Shown one piece after another: positions 1 through 9,369 of a stretch of DNA of 64,000 nucleotides (the first letter of the stretch is position 1; each line of letters begins with the position of its first letter). The notes beneath the pieces are model-generated. The model ran no database searches, was not told the DNA's origin, and was given only the letters and a program-made list of their open reading frames with translations. The position numbers were made by a program, and so were the translations under genes. Source of the DNA: Azolla caroliniana (taxonomy: Eukaryota > Polypodiophyta); contig JBHGNT010000006.1 in assembly GCA_043228905.1 (NCBI GenBank), forward strand, positions 11,594,001-11,658,000, written 5' to 3'.

Positions 1-43
1 CTCTTTAACTTTGTGTTCATGGGTTGGATTCCCTTGGTCGGCG
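1..43 (+). pseudogene. Partial degenerate tRNA-Lys copy at the window edge
   Basis: The 3' half of the degenerate type-2 tRNA copy described at 545-618, cut by the window start. It has the enlarged CTCTTTAA anticodon loop and the GGTTGGATTCC T-arm. Confidence 0.7.
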
Positions 44-113
44 GTAATCATTGCATGGTAGATCTCCGCACAGTTTATATAGGAATGAAAGTGTCATGTA
101 AAGAAGACATCTA

Positions 114-186
114 GCCGGCCTAGCTTAGATGGAAGAGCGCAAGGCTCTTAACCTTGTGGTCATGGGTTCCAGCACCATGGTCGGCG
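114..186 (+). pseudogene. tRNA-Lys(CUU), slightly degenerate
   Basis: The 73-nt cloverleaf is recognisable: acceptor GCCGGCC/GGTCGGC, anticodon loop CTCTTAA (anticodon CTT), discriminator G. The D-stem reads GCTT against GAGC and the T-arm reads TTCCAGCACCAT, which breaks the last T-stem pair and the B-box consensus. It may be non-functional. Confidence 0.6.
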
Positions 187-544
187 GAATTCATGCCCTC
201 CTTATAGATGTCCATCTAATCTACTAAAAGCAGAAGAAAGGTTAAAGGAGATAGATAGAAGGCAGGAGGAGAGAAAGTAGAAACTGGTGCGAAGAAGAAT
301 AGGAGAAAAAAGTAGATGAGGAAAGGATTTCTAGGAGTTTGCGAGATAGGAAATCAAATAGTTCTTTAGTTTTGAAATGCTATTTGAATTCTATCTAGTT
401 TGTAGTATCTCCATAATATAATATCATAGCATTTTTTTCTCTTCCTCTACTCATTGCAAATTTTTTCTCTATACTCACTTTCAATATGGAGCAAGCCAAA
501 TATATACTCGCTCGTGACCATTGGTTCGACCACCAACACATCTA

Positions 545-618
545 GCCGGCTTAGCTCAGAGGGAAGAGCGCAAGGCTCTTTAACTTTGTGTTCATGGGTT
601 GGATTCCCTTGGTCGGCG
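545..618 (+). pseudogene. Degenerate tRNA-Lys-like copy (type 2)
   Basis: Homologous to the intact tRNA along its length but 74 nt. The anticodon loop has one extra T (CTCTTTAA), the variable region reads TGTTC, and the T-loop GGTTGGATTCC has lost the conserved TTCGA. The acceptor ends still pair approximately. It ends 70 bp before the intact copy at 689, and this pairing recurs in every unit. Confidence 0.75.
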
Positions 619-688
619 GTAATCATTCCATGGTAGATCTCCGCACAGTTTATATAGGAATGAAAGTGTCATGTAAAGAAGATATCTA

Positions 689-761
689 GCCGGCCTAGCT
701 CAGATGGAAGAGCGCAAGGCTCTTAACCTTGTGGTCATGGGTTCGAGCCCCATGGTTGGCG
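689..761 (+). tRNA. tRNA-Lys (CUU)
   Basis: All four stems form: acceptor GCCGGCC/GGTTGGC with two G-U pairs, D-stem GCTC/GAGC, anticodon stem CAAGG/CCTTG, T-stem ATGGG/CCCAT. The loop CTCTTAA gives anticodon CTT, the T-loop is TTCGAGC and the discriminator is G. It closely resembles the plant tRNA-Lys(CUU) consensus as I recall it. There is no intron, and no TTTT Pol III terminator close downstream. Confidence 0.85.
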
Positions 762-1206
762 GAATTCATACCCTCTTGATAGATGTCCATCGAATCTACT
801 AAAAGCAGAAACAAGTTTAAAGGAGATAAAGCGGGGATGAAAAACTTGTAAAAATAGCATCAAAAAGAGAGGAAAGAGGAAGAATAAGAAGATCATCAGA
901 AGTGACAAGACCTTGGATAGAAGGCGGGAGGAGAGAAAGAAGAAAGTGGTGCGAAGAAGAATAGGAGAAAAAAGTAGATGAAGAAAGGATTTCTAGGAGT
1001 TTTCGAGATAGGAAATCAAATAGTTCTTTAGTTTTGAAATGCTATTTGAATTTTATCTAGTTTGTATTATCTCCATAATATAATATCATAGCATTTTTTT
1101 CTCTTCCTCTACTCATGGCAATTTTTTTCTCTATACTCGCTTTCAATATGAAGCAAGCCAAGACTGTACTCGCTCGTGACCGCTGGTTCGAGCACCAACA
1201 CATCTA

Positions 1207-1280
1207 GCCGGCTTAGCTCAGAGGGAAGAGTGCAAGGTTCTTTAACTTTGTGTTCATGGGTTGGATTCCCTTGATCAGCG
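1207..1280 (+). pseudogene. Degenerate tRNA-Lys-like copy (type 2)
   Basis: Same type-2 defects as the copy at 545: extra T in the anticodon loop and lost TTCGA. It has further changes (GAGTGCAAGGTTC, GATCAGCG) that weaken the acceptor and anticodon stems. Confidence 0.7.
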
Positions 1281-1350
1281 GGATTCATGCCATGGTAGAT
1301 CTCCGCACAGTTTATATAGGAATGAAAGTGTCATGTAAAGAAGATATCCA

Positions 1351-1423
1351 GCCGGCCTAGCTCAGATGGAAGAGCGCAAGGCTCTTAACCTTGTGGTCAT
1401 GGGTTCGAGCCCCATGGTCGGCG
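1351..1423 (+). tRNA. tRNA-Lys (CUU)
   Basis: A perfect 73-nt cloverleaf with acceptor GCCGGCC/GGTCGGC (one G-U), D-stem GCTC/GAGC, anticodon arm CAAGG-CTCTTAA-CCTTG, T-arm ATGGG-TTCGAGC-CCCAT and discriminator G. The internal A and B boxes are intact. The first TTTT downstream is about 190 nt away. Confidence 0.88.
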
Positions 1424-1779
1424 GAATCATGCCCTCTTGATAGATGTCCATCGAATCTACTAAAAGCAGAAGAAAGGTTAAAGGAGATAGATAGAAGGCA
1501 GGAGGAGAGAAAGTAGAAAGTGGTGCGAAGAAGAATAGGAGAAAAATGTAGATGAAGAAAGGATTTCTAGGAGTTTCGTGATAGGAAATCAAATAGTTCT
1601 TTAGTTTTGAAATGCTATTTGAATTTTATCTAGTTTGTATTATCTCCATAATATAATATCATAGCATTTTTTTCTCTTCCTCTACTCATTGCAATTTTTT
1701 TCTCTATACTCGCTTTCAATATGAAGCAAGCCAAAACTATACTCGCTTGTGACCGCTGGTTCGAGCACCAACACATCTA

Positions 1780-1855
1780 GCCGGCTTAGCTCAGAGGGAA
1801 AAGAGCGCAAGGCTCTTTAACTTTGTGTTCATGGGTTAGATTCCATTGGTCGGCG
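1780..1855 (+). pseudogene. Degenerate tRNA-Lys-like copy (type 2)
   Basis: A type-2 copy of 76 nt. Besides the extra T in the anticodon loop it has two extra A residues in the D-arm (GGGAAAAGAGC). Confidence 0.7.
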
Positions 1856-1925
1856 GTAATCATGCAATGGTATATCTCCGCACAGTTTATATAGGAATGA
1901 AAGTGTCATGTAAAGAAGATATCTA

Positions 1926-1998
1926 GCCGGCCTAGCTCAGATGGAAGAGCGCAAGGCTCTTAACCTTGTGGTCATGGGTTCGAGCCCCATGGTCGGCG
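1926..1998 (+). tRNA. tRNA-Lys (CUU)
   Basis: Identical in sequence to the copy at 1351-1423, with a complete cloverleaf, anticodon CTT and discriminator G. It is embedded in a 575-bp unit. Confidence 0.88.
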
Positions 1999-2356
1999 GA
2001 ATTCATGCCCTCTTGATAGATGTCCATCGAATCTACTAAAAACAGAAGAAAGGTTAAAGGAGATAGATAGAAGGCAGGAGGAGAGAATGTAGAAAGTGGT
2101 GCGAAGAAGAATAGGAGAAAAATGTAGATGAGGAAAGGATTTCTAGGAGTTTGCGAGATAGGAAATCAAATAGTTCTTTAGTTTTGAAATGTTATTTGAA
2201 TTCTATCTAGTTTGTATTATCTCCATATTATAATATCATAGCATTTTTTTCTCTTCCTCTACTCATTGCAATTTTTTTCTCTATACTCGCTTTCAATATG
2301 GAGCAAGCCAAAACTATACTCGCTCTTGACCGCTGGTTCGAGCACCAATACATCTA

Positions 2357-2430
2357 GCCGGCTTAGCTCAGAGGGAAGAGCGCAAGGCTCTTTAACTTTG
2401 TGTTCATGGGTTAGATTCCCTTGGTCGGCG
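2357..2430 (+). pseudogene. Degenerate tRNA-Lys-like copy (type 2)
   Basis: A type-2 copy of 74 nt with the enlarged anticodon loop and GGTTAGATTCC in place of the B box. It lies 70 bp upstream of the intact copy at 2501. Confidence 0.7.
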
Positions 2431-2500
2431 GTAATCATGCCATGGTAGATCTCCGCACAGTTTATATAGGAATGAAAGTGTCATGTAAAGAAGATATCTA

Positions 2501-2573
2501 GCCGGCCTAGCTCAGATGGAAGAGCGCAAGGCTCTTAACCTTGTGGTCATGGGTTCGAGCCCCATGGTCGGCG
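2501..2573 (+). tRNA. tRNA-Lys (CUU)
   Basis: Identical to the copies at 1351 and 1926, with all stems paired, anticodon CTT and an intact B box GGTTCGAGCCC. The next downstream unit is the long, 662-bp type. Confidence 0.88.
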
Positions 2574-3018
2574 GAATTCATGCCCTCTTGATAGATGTCC
2601 ATTGAATCTACTAAAAGCAAAAATAAGGTTTAAGGAGATAAAGCGGGGATGAAAAACTTGTAAAAATAGCATCAAAAAGAGAGGAAAGAGGAAGAATTAG
2701 AAGATCATAAGAAGTGAGAAGACGTTGGATAGAAGGCAGGAGGAGAGAAAGAAGAAAGTGGTGCGAAGAAGAATAGGAGAAAAAAGTAGATGAAGAAAGG
2801 ATTTCTAGGAGTTTGCGAGATAGGAAATGAAATAGTTCTGTAGTTTTGAAATACTATTTGAATTTTATCTAGTTTGTATTATCTCCATAATATAATATTA
2901 TAGCATTTGTTTCTCTTCCTCTACTCATTGCAATTTTTTTCTCTATACTGGCTTTCAATATGGAGCAAGCCAAAACTATACTCGCTCGTGACCGCTGGTT
3001 CGAGCACCAACACATCTA

Positions 3019-3092
3019 GCCGGTTTAGCTCAGAGGGAGGGGCGCAAGGCTCTTTAACTTTGTGTTCATGGGTTGGATTCCCTTGGTCGGCG
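3019..3092 (+). pseudogene. Degenerate tRNA-Lys-like copy (type 2)
   Basis: A type-2 copy of 74 nt with D-arm GCTCAGAGGGAGGGGC, an enlarged anticodon loop and a lost TTCGA T-loop. Confidence 0.7.
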
Positions 3093-3162
3093 GTAATCAT
3101 GCCATGGTAGATCTCCACACAATTTATATAGGAATGAAAGTGTCATGTAAAGAAGATATCCA

Positions 3163-3235
3163 ACCGGCCTAGCTCAGTTGGAAGAGCGCAAGGCTCTTAA
3201 CCTTGTGGTCATGGGTTCGAGCCCCATGGTTGGCG
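3163..3235 (+). tRNA. tRNA-Lys (CUU), first acceptor pair broken
   Basis: A 73-nt cloverleaf with the more canonical D-loop AGTTGGAA, anticodon CTT and an intact T-arm. The first base is A rather than G, so pair 1-72 is A-C. The acceptor 3' strand is GGTTGGC. It is possibly functional but less certain than the copies to its left. Confidence 0.7.
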
Positions 3236-3636
3236 GAATTCATGTCCTCTTGATAGATGTCCATCGAATCTACTAAAAGCAGAAGAAAGGTTAAAGGAGG
3301 TAAAGCGGGGATGAAAAACTTGTAAAAATAGCATGAGAAAAAGAAGAAAGAGGAAGAATAAGATCATAAGAAAGTGAGAAGAGGTTAGATAGAAGGAAGG
3401 AGGAGAGAAAGTAGAAAGAGGTGCGAAGAAGAATACGAGAAATAGAAGGAGATGGAGAATGGATTTCTAGGAGTTTGCGAGATAGGAAATCAAATAGTTC
3501 TTTAGTTTTGTAGTGCTACTTGACATTTATCGAGTTTGTATTATCTCCATAATATAATATCATAGCATTCGTTTCTCTTCCTCTACTCATTGCAATTTTT
3601 TTCTCTATACTCGCTTTCAATATGGAACAAGCCAAA

Positions 3637-3672
3637 ACTCTTAATCTTGTGGTCGTTGGGTCGAGCACCAAC
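3637..3672 (+). pseudogene. Third-type tRNA-Lys remnant (3' half)
   Basis: Reads CTCTTAATCTTGTGGTCG followed by a TTGGGTCGAGCACCAAC T-arm, which is clearly the 3' half of the same tRNA. In younger units the equivalent site is eroded to TGACCGCTGGTTCGAGCACC, so this copy reveals the origin of that recurrent segment. Confidence 0.6.
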
Positions 3673-3679
3673 GCATCTA

Positions 3680-3752
3680 CCTGGCATAGCTCAGAGGGAA
3701 GAGCACAAGGCTCTTAACTTTGTGGTCATGGGTTGGATCTCATTGGTCGACG
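3680..3752 (+). pseudogene. Degenerate tRNA-Lys-like copy (type 2), 7-nt anticodon loop
   Basis: A 73-nt copy in which the anticodon loop is still CTCTTAA, without the extra T of the type-2 copies further left. It has CCTGGCA as 5' acceptor and GGTTGGATCTC as T-arm. It marks an earlier state of the type-2 lineage. Confidence 0.6.
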
Positions 3753-3824
3753 GTAGTCATGCCATGGTATATCTCCACGTAATCAAGGTGTATGAATGAA
3801 AGTGCCATGTAAAGAAGATATCCA

Positions 3825-3892
3825 ACCGTCGTAGCTCAGATGGAAGATTGCAAGGCTCTTAACCTTGTGGCCTTGGGTTTAGAATCGTGAAC
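3825..3892 (+). pseudogene. tRNA-Lys pseudogene
   Basis: The D-arm and anticodon arm (CAAGG-CTCTTAA-CCTTG) remain, but the 5' acceptor is ACCGTCG, the T-arm is disrupted (TTGGGTTTAGAATCGTG) and the 3' acceptor strand is missing. Confidence 0.65.
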
Positions 3893-4358
3893 ACATCGTG
3901 AACAAAACAATGTTTAGAATTTTACATATCTAAATTTGGAGATCTGGTCAAGGAGATATGACGATGAGAAGGTCGATGTCTCATAGCGAAATATAGGACA
4001 TGAAAAACTTGTAAAAATAGCGTGAAAAGTAGAGGAAAGAGGAAGAATAAGAAGATTATAAGAAGTGAGAAGAGGTTGTATGGAAGAAAGGAGGAGAGAA
4101 AGTAGAAAGAGGTGCGAAGAAGAATAGGAGAAAAAGAAGGACATGCAGAAAGGGGTTCTAGGAGTTTGTGAGATAGGAAATCAAATAGTTCTTTAGTTTT
4201 GTAGTGTCATTTGATCTTTATCTAGTTTGGAATATCTCCATAATATAATATCATAGCATTCTTTGCTCTTCCTCTTCTCATCACATATTTTTTCTCTATA
4301 GCATTCTTTTCTCTTCCTCTTCTCATCACATATTGTTTCTCTATACTTGCTTTCTATA

Positions 4359-4468
4359 TGGAAGAAGGCAAGGCTCTTAACCTTGTGGTCATTGGCTCGA
4401 GCACGAACACATCTAACGGGCCAAGCCTCTTAACATTGTGGTCATGGGATGGATCCCCATGGTCGGCT
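4359..4468 (+). pseudogene. Two fused tRNA-Lys remnants
   Basis: 4359-4408 keeps GGCTCTTAACCTTGTGGTC with a T-arm-like end. 4414-4468 keeps CCTCTTAACATTGTGGTCAT and GGATCCCCATGGTCGGC. They correspond to the third-type and type-2 positions of the younger units, in their least eroded form. Confidence 0.5.
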
Positions 4469-4540
4469 GTAGTCATGCCATGGTAGATCTCCACGCAATC
4501 TAGATGTATGAGTGGAAGTGTCAAGAAAAGAAGATATCCA

Positions 4541-4613
4541 CCCGTCCTAGCTCAGGTGGAAGAGCGCATGGCTCTTAACCTTGCGGTCATGGGTTTGAGT
4601 CCCATGGTCAGCG
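4541..4613 (+). pseudogene. tRNA-Lys pseudogene, rightmost copy
   Basis: A 73-nt copy with anticodon CTT and a good T-arm, but acceptor CCCGTCC/GGTCAGC has three mismatches and the anticodon stem CATGG/CCTTG has one. It is the end of the recognisable array. Confidence 0.6.
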
Positions 4614-4829
4614 GCATTCATGCCCTACTGTATGTCCATCGAATCTAGATGTATGAGTCAAAGTGTCACGTAGAGAAGACATCGGGCCGTCGTACTATAT
4701 AAGTTATGGAGCATTCATATTTCGAGTGCAAGAACATGAACCAAGATCTCAAGAAGAATTCAAACTAAAAGTAGGAGACATGGAGATAGGTAAAAGGAGA
4801 AAAGTGGGGCAGCTAAAAATAGTTTGAAA

Positions 4830-6270
4830 GAGATGGATTCCCTGCATGAGAACCACACATACGAACTGACGGAGTTGCCGAAAGGAAAGAGGGCACTCCA
4901 GAACAAGTGGGTGTACAAACTGAAACCGGGAGGCGCCGAAAATCCACCAAGGTACAAAGCCTAGATCGTGGTGAAGGGGTTCCAACAGAAGAAAGGAGTG
5001 GATTTCGACGAGATCTTCGCCACGGTAGTAAAGATGACATCCATCCGGATGGTATTGAGCATGGCGGCAAGCATGGACCTCGAGGTAGAGCAATTGGACG
5101 TGAAGACGGCATTCCTACATGGCGACCTCCAAGAAGAGATCTACATGCATGAACCGGAAGGATTTGAGAAGAAAGGGAAGGAGCAACTGGTGTGCCGGCT
5201 GAAGAAGAGTTTATATGGATTGAAGCAAGCCCCCCGGAAATGGTACCGGAAGTTTGACTTCTTCATGACCGACCATGGGTACCACAAGACACAAGCTGAC
5301 CACTGCGTGTTCGTGAAGAAATTTGATGGAGGCGACTTCCTGATACTCCTGCTATATGTCGACGACATGTTGATCATCGGACGAGACCGAATCAAGATCC
5401 GAATGCTCAAGAAGGCCCTGAACCGGACTTTCTCAATGAAAGATTTGGGTCCGGCAAGACAAATATTAGGGATGCACATAATCCGGGACCAGTCAAAGAA
5501 GATGTTGTGGTTGTCACAAGAGAAGTACGTGATAAAGGTGCTTCAAAGGTTCAACATGTCGGAGGCGAAACCGGTCGGATCGACACTTCTAGCAAATTGC
5601 AAGTTGACCGAAAAGTAGAGCCCGAAGACAAAGGCCGAGAAGTCGGAGATGACAAAGTTACCATATGCCTCTGCCGTCGGAAGTTTAATGAACGCAATGG
5701 TGTGCACCCAGCCGGATATTGCATATGTTGTCAGAGTAGTCAGCCGGTTCATGAGCAATCCGGGAAGAGAGCACTAGAACGCGGTCAAGTGGATACTCCG
5801 GTATCTGAAAGGCACCTCGAGTATGTGCCTTCGGTTTGACTCCGGTAAACCCCAACTTGACGGATTCACGATATGTCGGCTGATGCGGATACCAGCCGGT
5901 CTACATCCGGATATGTCATGACTTATGCAGGAGTTGTATCATGGCAGTCGAGGCTGCAGAAGTCCATTGCACTGTCGACAACGGAAGCGGAGTACATGGC
6001 AGCTGTGGAAGCCAGCAAGGAGATAATCTAGATGAAGGACTTCATCGGAGAGCTAGGGATCTGGCAGAAGAAATTCCGGCTCTATTGCGACAGTCAAAGT
6101 GTCATCCACCTTGCGAAGAATGCGGCCTACCATTCCCGAATGAAGCACATCCAGCAGAGGTATCACTAGATCCGGGAGAGAGTAGAAGATCAAGATTTCA
6201 TGCGGATGAAGATCCACATGAAGGAGAACGGATCAGATATGCTAACCAAGGTGTTGTCAGCTGACAAACT
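4830..6270 (+). pseudogene. Copia (element I) reverse transcriptase-RNase H, 5'-truncated and broken
   Basis: The reading starts within the RVT_2 domain (MDSLHENHTYELTELPKGKR). It continues through an open stretch 4968-5618 with [49 protein letters not shown] and the catalytic LLYVDDM. After KLTEK a TAG and then frameshifts interrupt it, although the C-terminal RT and RNase H (CQPDIAYVVRVVSRFMSNPG, LKGTSSMCLRFDSG) can be followed in other frames to about 6260. It is the same family as element C (16101-32179), whose homologous region reads almost the same. Gag, protease and integrase are missing. Confidence 0.85.
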
Positions 6271-6332
6271 GGACACGTGCCGGAAACGGATCGGATTAAC
6301 GAGAAATCCCATGCCGGAGTGAAGCGAGAGTT

Positions 6333-6880
6333 TGTTTGTAATTCGGTCCCTCTGGATGGGATCTAGATGAGAACCGGAGGAGCTGGATCAGACGAGTCGG
6401 ATGAAGGAACCGGATCCGAAAGGGTTCCGGATGAGACCTGGAAACTGGATCAAATGAATCCGGATGGATCTAGTGCAAACCGGATAGAAGGACATATGTG
6501 TATTTATATGTTTCATGGTTAGCCTATTGAGGTTATATTTATAAATAGCCCAAAATTCATATAAGTATAAATAAGACTTAGGTCAATCACTTTATGTGAA
6601 TATGGTGTAGTAGTTGTTGTATCATCGTTGTACACAGAGTGTGAAAGCGAGAGAGAGAGATACATAACTAGCTTCTATTGTAACCGCCGGTTGGCGAAGA
6701 CATAGAGCTCGAGGTCGTTGCCACTAAGTCTCACATTGTATTCATCCCCTCATAGTGATAGTCGGAGTCTGTGGGCTCCCGTGGTTTTTCCCATTTAGGG
6801 TTTTCCATGTTAACATTCTGTGTGCTCTCTTCCATTCGTTGTTTTAAGACTCGGTTGTGGCCGAGCATCATTTCTGTGTC
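6333..6880 (+). repeat. 3' LTR of Copia element I
   Basis: Follows a purine tract (GTGAAGCGAGAGTT) and starts TGTTTGTAATTCGGTCCC, collinear with the LTRs of element C (TGTTGGGAAC...TCCGGATGG). Shared landmarks include GAGTCTTATTGTATATTC-like and GGGTTTTCCACGTTAA-like stretches. The right boundary is approximate because element J abuts it. Confidence 0.65.
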
Positions 6881-7390
6881 ACAAATTGGGCCAAGTAGAA
6901 GGCTGACAAATGATTGACCTCAGCATTTGTCTTCTCCCTCGGTAACAGAGCTATCTCTTGGAGCAGCAAAAAGTAAACGACAGTTGCACTGTCGAGCACA
7001 GAAGCCGAGCATAAGGGCGCGGACGTCGCAACATGTGAAGGCGTTTGGCTGAAGAGAATATTGAAGGATGTGGGTGTTCCCATCAAGGATTTGATTCCCC
7101 TTTACTGCGACAACATGAACAGTATTCATCTGGCTCAAAATCCGATGTTCCACGAGCACATGAAGCATATTGAAGTGCACTATCGGTTCATCCGAGAGTG
7201 CGTTCAGGCTGGAGATGCCAACCTTCAACGCATTAGCACGAACCTTCAGGTAGTCGACATCTTCACAAAAGCCTTAGGAATCGACCAGCTCAAGCAATTC
7301 ATATCAGATCTTGGCCTAACGATAGCCACATTGCCAAACATGAGGGGGAGTACACCACAACCGACGAAGCCGACAAGTACAACGCAATAG
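6881..7390 (+). pseudogene. Copia (element J) RNase H C-terminus
   Basis: Only the end of a Copia pol remains. FVFSLGNRAISWSSKK, then a stop, then TTVALSSTEAEHKGADVATCEG, then an open stretch 7061-7390 with KDVGVPIKDLIPLYCDN, HIEVHYRFIREC and DIFTKALGIDQLKQF, ending with a normal stop. It belongs to the same family group as elements A, B and D. Confidence 0.8.
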
Positions 7391-7680
7391 TCGCTAGCAG
7401 CTGACCAATCGATCGAAGTCGACCAAAGGAGTAGTCGAAGTAGCAACACAACCAACCAAGGGGAGTTGAAGCACGAAGCCGAACTTAACAATCAAAAGAG
7501 TAGACAGGCTAGTTGAATAAAGAGCACAAAGTAGTCAGATGAAGGAGAGTATATATCAATTGACCAGTCGAAGCCCACTCGACTGATCATTCGGACGCAA
7601 AGCCAAGGAATTCAAAATGCCAAAACGAACCAAACAACAAGACAACTTTCTGGCGACCGAAAGTTGTTTTTCAAGGGGTG

Positions 7681-7899
7681 TGTTGAGAGTCAAACCCAAC
7701 TTCCTCAATGTAATGGCTTTCACATTGGCAATGGACACACTAGGTTCATGGTAGTTTTGTAAATAGTAGAAAGGGATAGTTGCCCTAAGTTAGTTGGTAT
7801 TTAAACCAACTCTTTTGTAACCTAGTAAACAATTGGATGTATGTTTGGTTGTAACCGTTTCTTGCTAATACAACTTCTTGTTCTCTATCTCTAAGTTCA

Positions 7900-7947
<48 letters not shown>

Positions 7948-7996
7948 AACAATTTCCTTCCGTTGCACGAGATCACCTACACTTTCCATTTCTTTA
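7681..7996 (+). repeat. Probable 3' LTR of Copia element J
   Basis: Begins TGTTGAGAGTCAAACCC directly after a TCAAGGGGTG polypurine tract 290 bp past the pol stop, which is the right order for a 3' LTR. It contains a (CT)n tract at about 7899-7924 and an (AC)n tract at 7924-7947. The right end is a guess (CA near 7980-7996). Confidence 0.6.
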
Positions 7997-9369
7997 CAGA
8001 TATAAAGGTTTATAGATATTGACTTTATAGCCCATTACAATGTTGGCCCTAGTCTTTCTCTCTTCCATTTCAACAATTGTTGGTTTTCTACAATCCGAAT
8101 TGTTGCTTCTAAACGACTTAGTTCACACCAACATTGACTATGCATTTTTGCCAAAACCAAGAACCAAGAAATGTGGGGCACAATAATGAGAGATATGCCA
8201 ATGGTAGAGAGGTGGTTGAAGGATGTGAAGAGGAATTGGGGGGTTGGTTGGGTGGCGGGGGCGTTAAGGATGGTGAGCTTCAAAGAAATGTAATAAACTA
8301 TCCAATACAGCTGTAGTGGTATGTTCCAGAGAGGGGTGTGGTTGAGTCAGAGAAAGATAAGTGAAGGCAATGAATTTTGGTAATCTTAGTCACAATCGAG
8401 AACCGATTGTGTTGGTTCTTTTGCGACTCCTTACATCTACAACCGAACCAACAAAATCTTAAAGACAATGCACACAATGGTTGTATCACCATTAGAAGTA
8501 TGTAACAAAGACAGAGAGCCATAGTTTAAACAAATGAAGTTACAAAAGCTTATGATCGTATAAGCAAGTAGTGGAATGACATTCCCTATTATTATACCTT
8601 TATATTGTTGTGCAACATCATAGCCACTCATAAGCTCAAAAATTCGCATCGCCCAACATTCACTTCCCTAGATGAGGTGTTTGACTTGCATGAACCATAC
8701 ATATGCCCTATACATTTATCACCACCGAATTGCTCTCTAAACTGGACGCCACGAAAGCCCCTTCTTTAACTTTGCGACCCAACTACTGGTGAATTTCCTC
8801 CCTGACTGTTATGGTACAGCAATATCAGGGATGAGTGCTCCAACATCAGAATAAAGATGGTAACTATCTATCCTAATGGTGGTCATTTCCTCCCCATTTG
8901 ATCCTTATCATAGTCATCCTTGAGCTATTGACTTATCATAGACATCCTTGACCTATGACTTTAAGAATTCTCACAACTAGTCCTATATCCTACCTCGGCT
9001 ATAGCCATAGCCATTACACCACAGGAAGCAGCACTCGTTGAGTGTTTTAGAACATTCGAAACCAAAACACAGCTTCGATCGCCCTGACAATCAAGAATGA
9101 CCAAACAAAACTCTTGTCACAATAAAAAATGATCAAAGACCATTTGCCTTCCATAAAATTCAGAAAATTCAGAAAAATATTAAGGCATATAGAGACATGA
9201 AAAAATCTGGACTCCATGTATCATCAAAATGGGCCATCTCAGAGCATCATTACTGAAATCTCTTGTCTACAAGCACAACAATCCATATAAATAACTACAC
9301 ATACAGCTACTAAATGGCCTCAAATTGAATCAAACAATCTTCTTCTCTTTAAAAGACGTATATAAGTCT
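7997..9369. other. Intergenic region downstream of the SICKLE-like gene
   Basis: I see no convincing gene, RNA or mobile element here; the short open frames lack recognisable domains. The part near 9300 probably contains the 3' UTR of the minus-strand gene ending at 9370. Confidence 0.4.

Larger units (their letters stand above)
1..4650 (+). repeat. Tandem array of tRNA-Lys(CUU)-containing units
   Basis: Foldable or nearly foldable tRNA-Lys copies start at 114, 689, 1351, 1926, 2501, 3163, 3825 and 4541, so the period is 575, 662, 575, 575, 662, 662 and 716 bp. Long units carry an extra segment of about 87 bp (for example around 830-916 and 2640-2730) that short units lack. Each unit holds an intact-type tRNA, a purine-rich spacer, an eroded tRNA 3' half (TGGTTCGAGCACCAAC), and a degenerate tRNA about 70 bp upstream of the next intact one. 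Divergence rises to the right, so the left units look youngest. Arrays of one tRNA gene are known in plant genomes; the three-part unit is what stands out. Confidence 0.9.

Noticed and set aside
454-3799. Repeated short open frames of about 60-76 codons in the tRNA array
   Set aside because: They recur because the unit recurs, run through tRNA sequence, and have no domain or consistent end; they are by-products of the tRNA repeat.
1-4650. CRISPR array
   Set aside because: The spaced repeats are 73-nt tRNA-like units about 600 bp apart in a eukaryotic context.
8035-8649. Short minus-strand open frames downstream of the SICKLE-like gene
   Set aside because: 60-82 codons, mutually overlapping, with no similarity or splice context that I can support.
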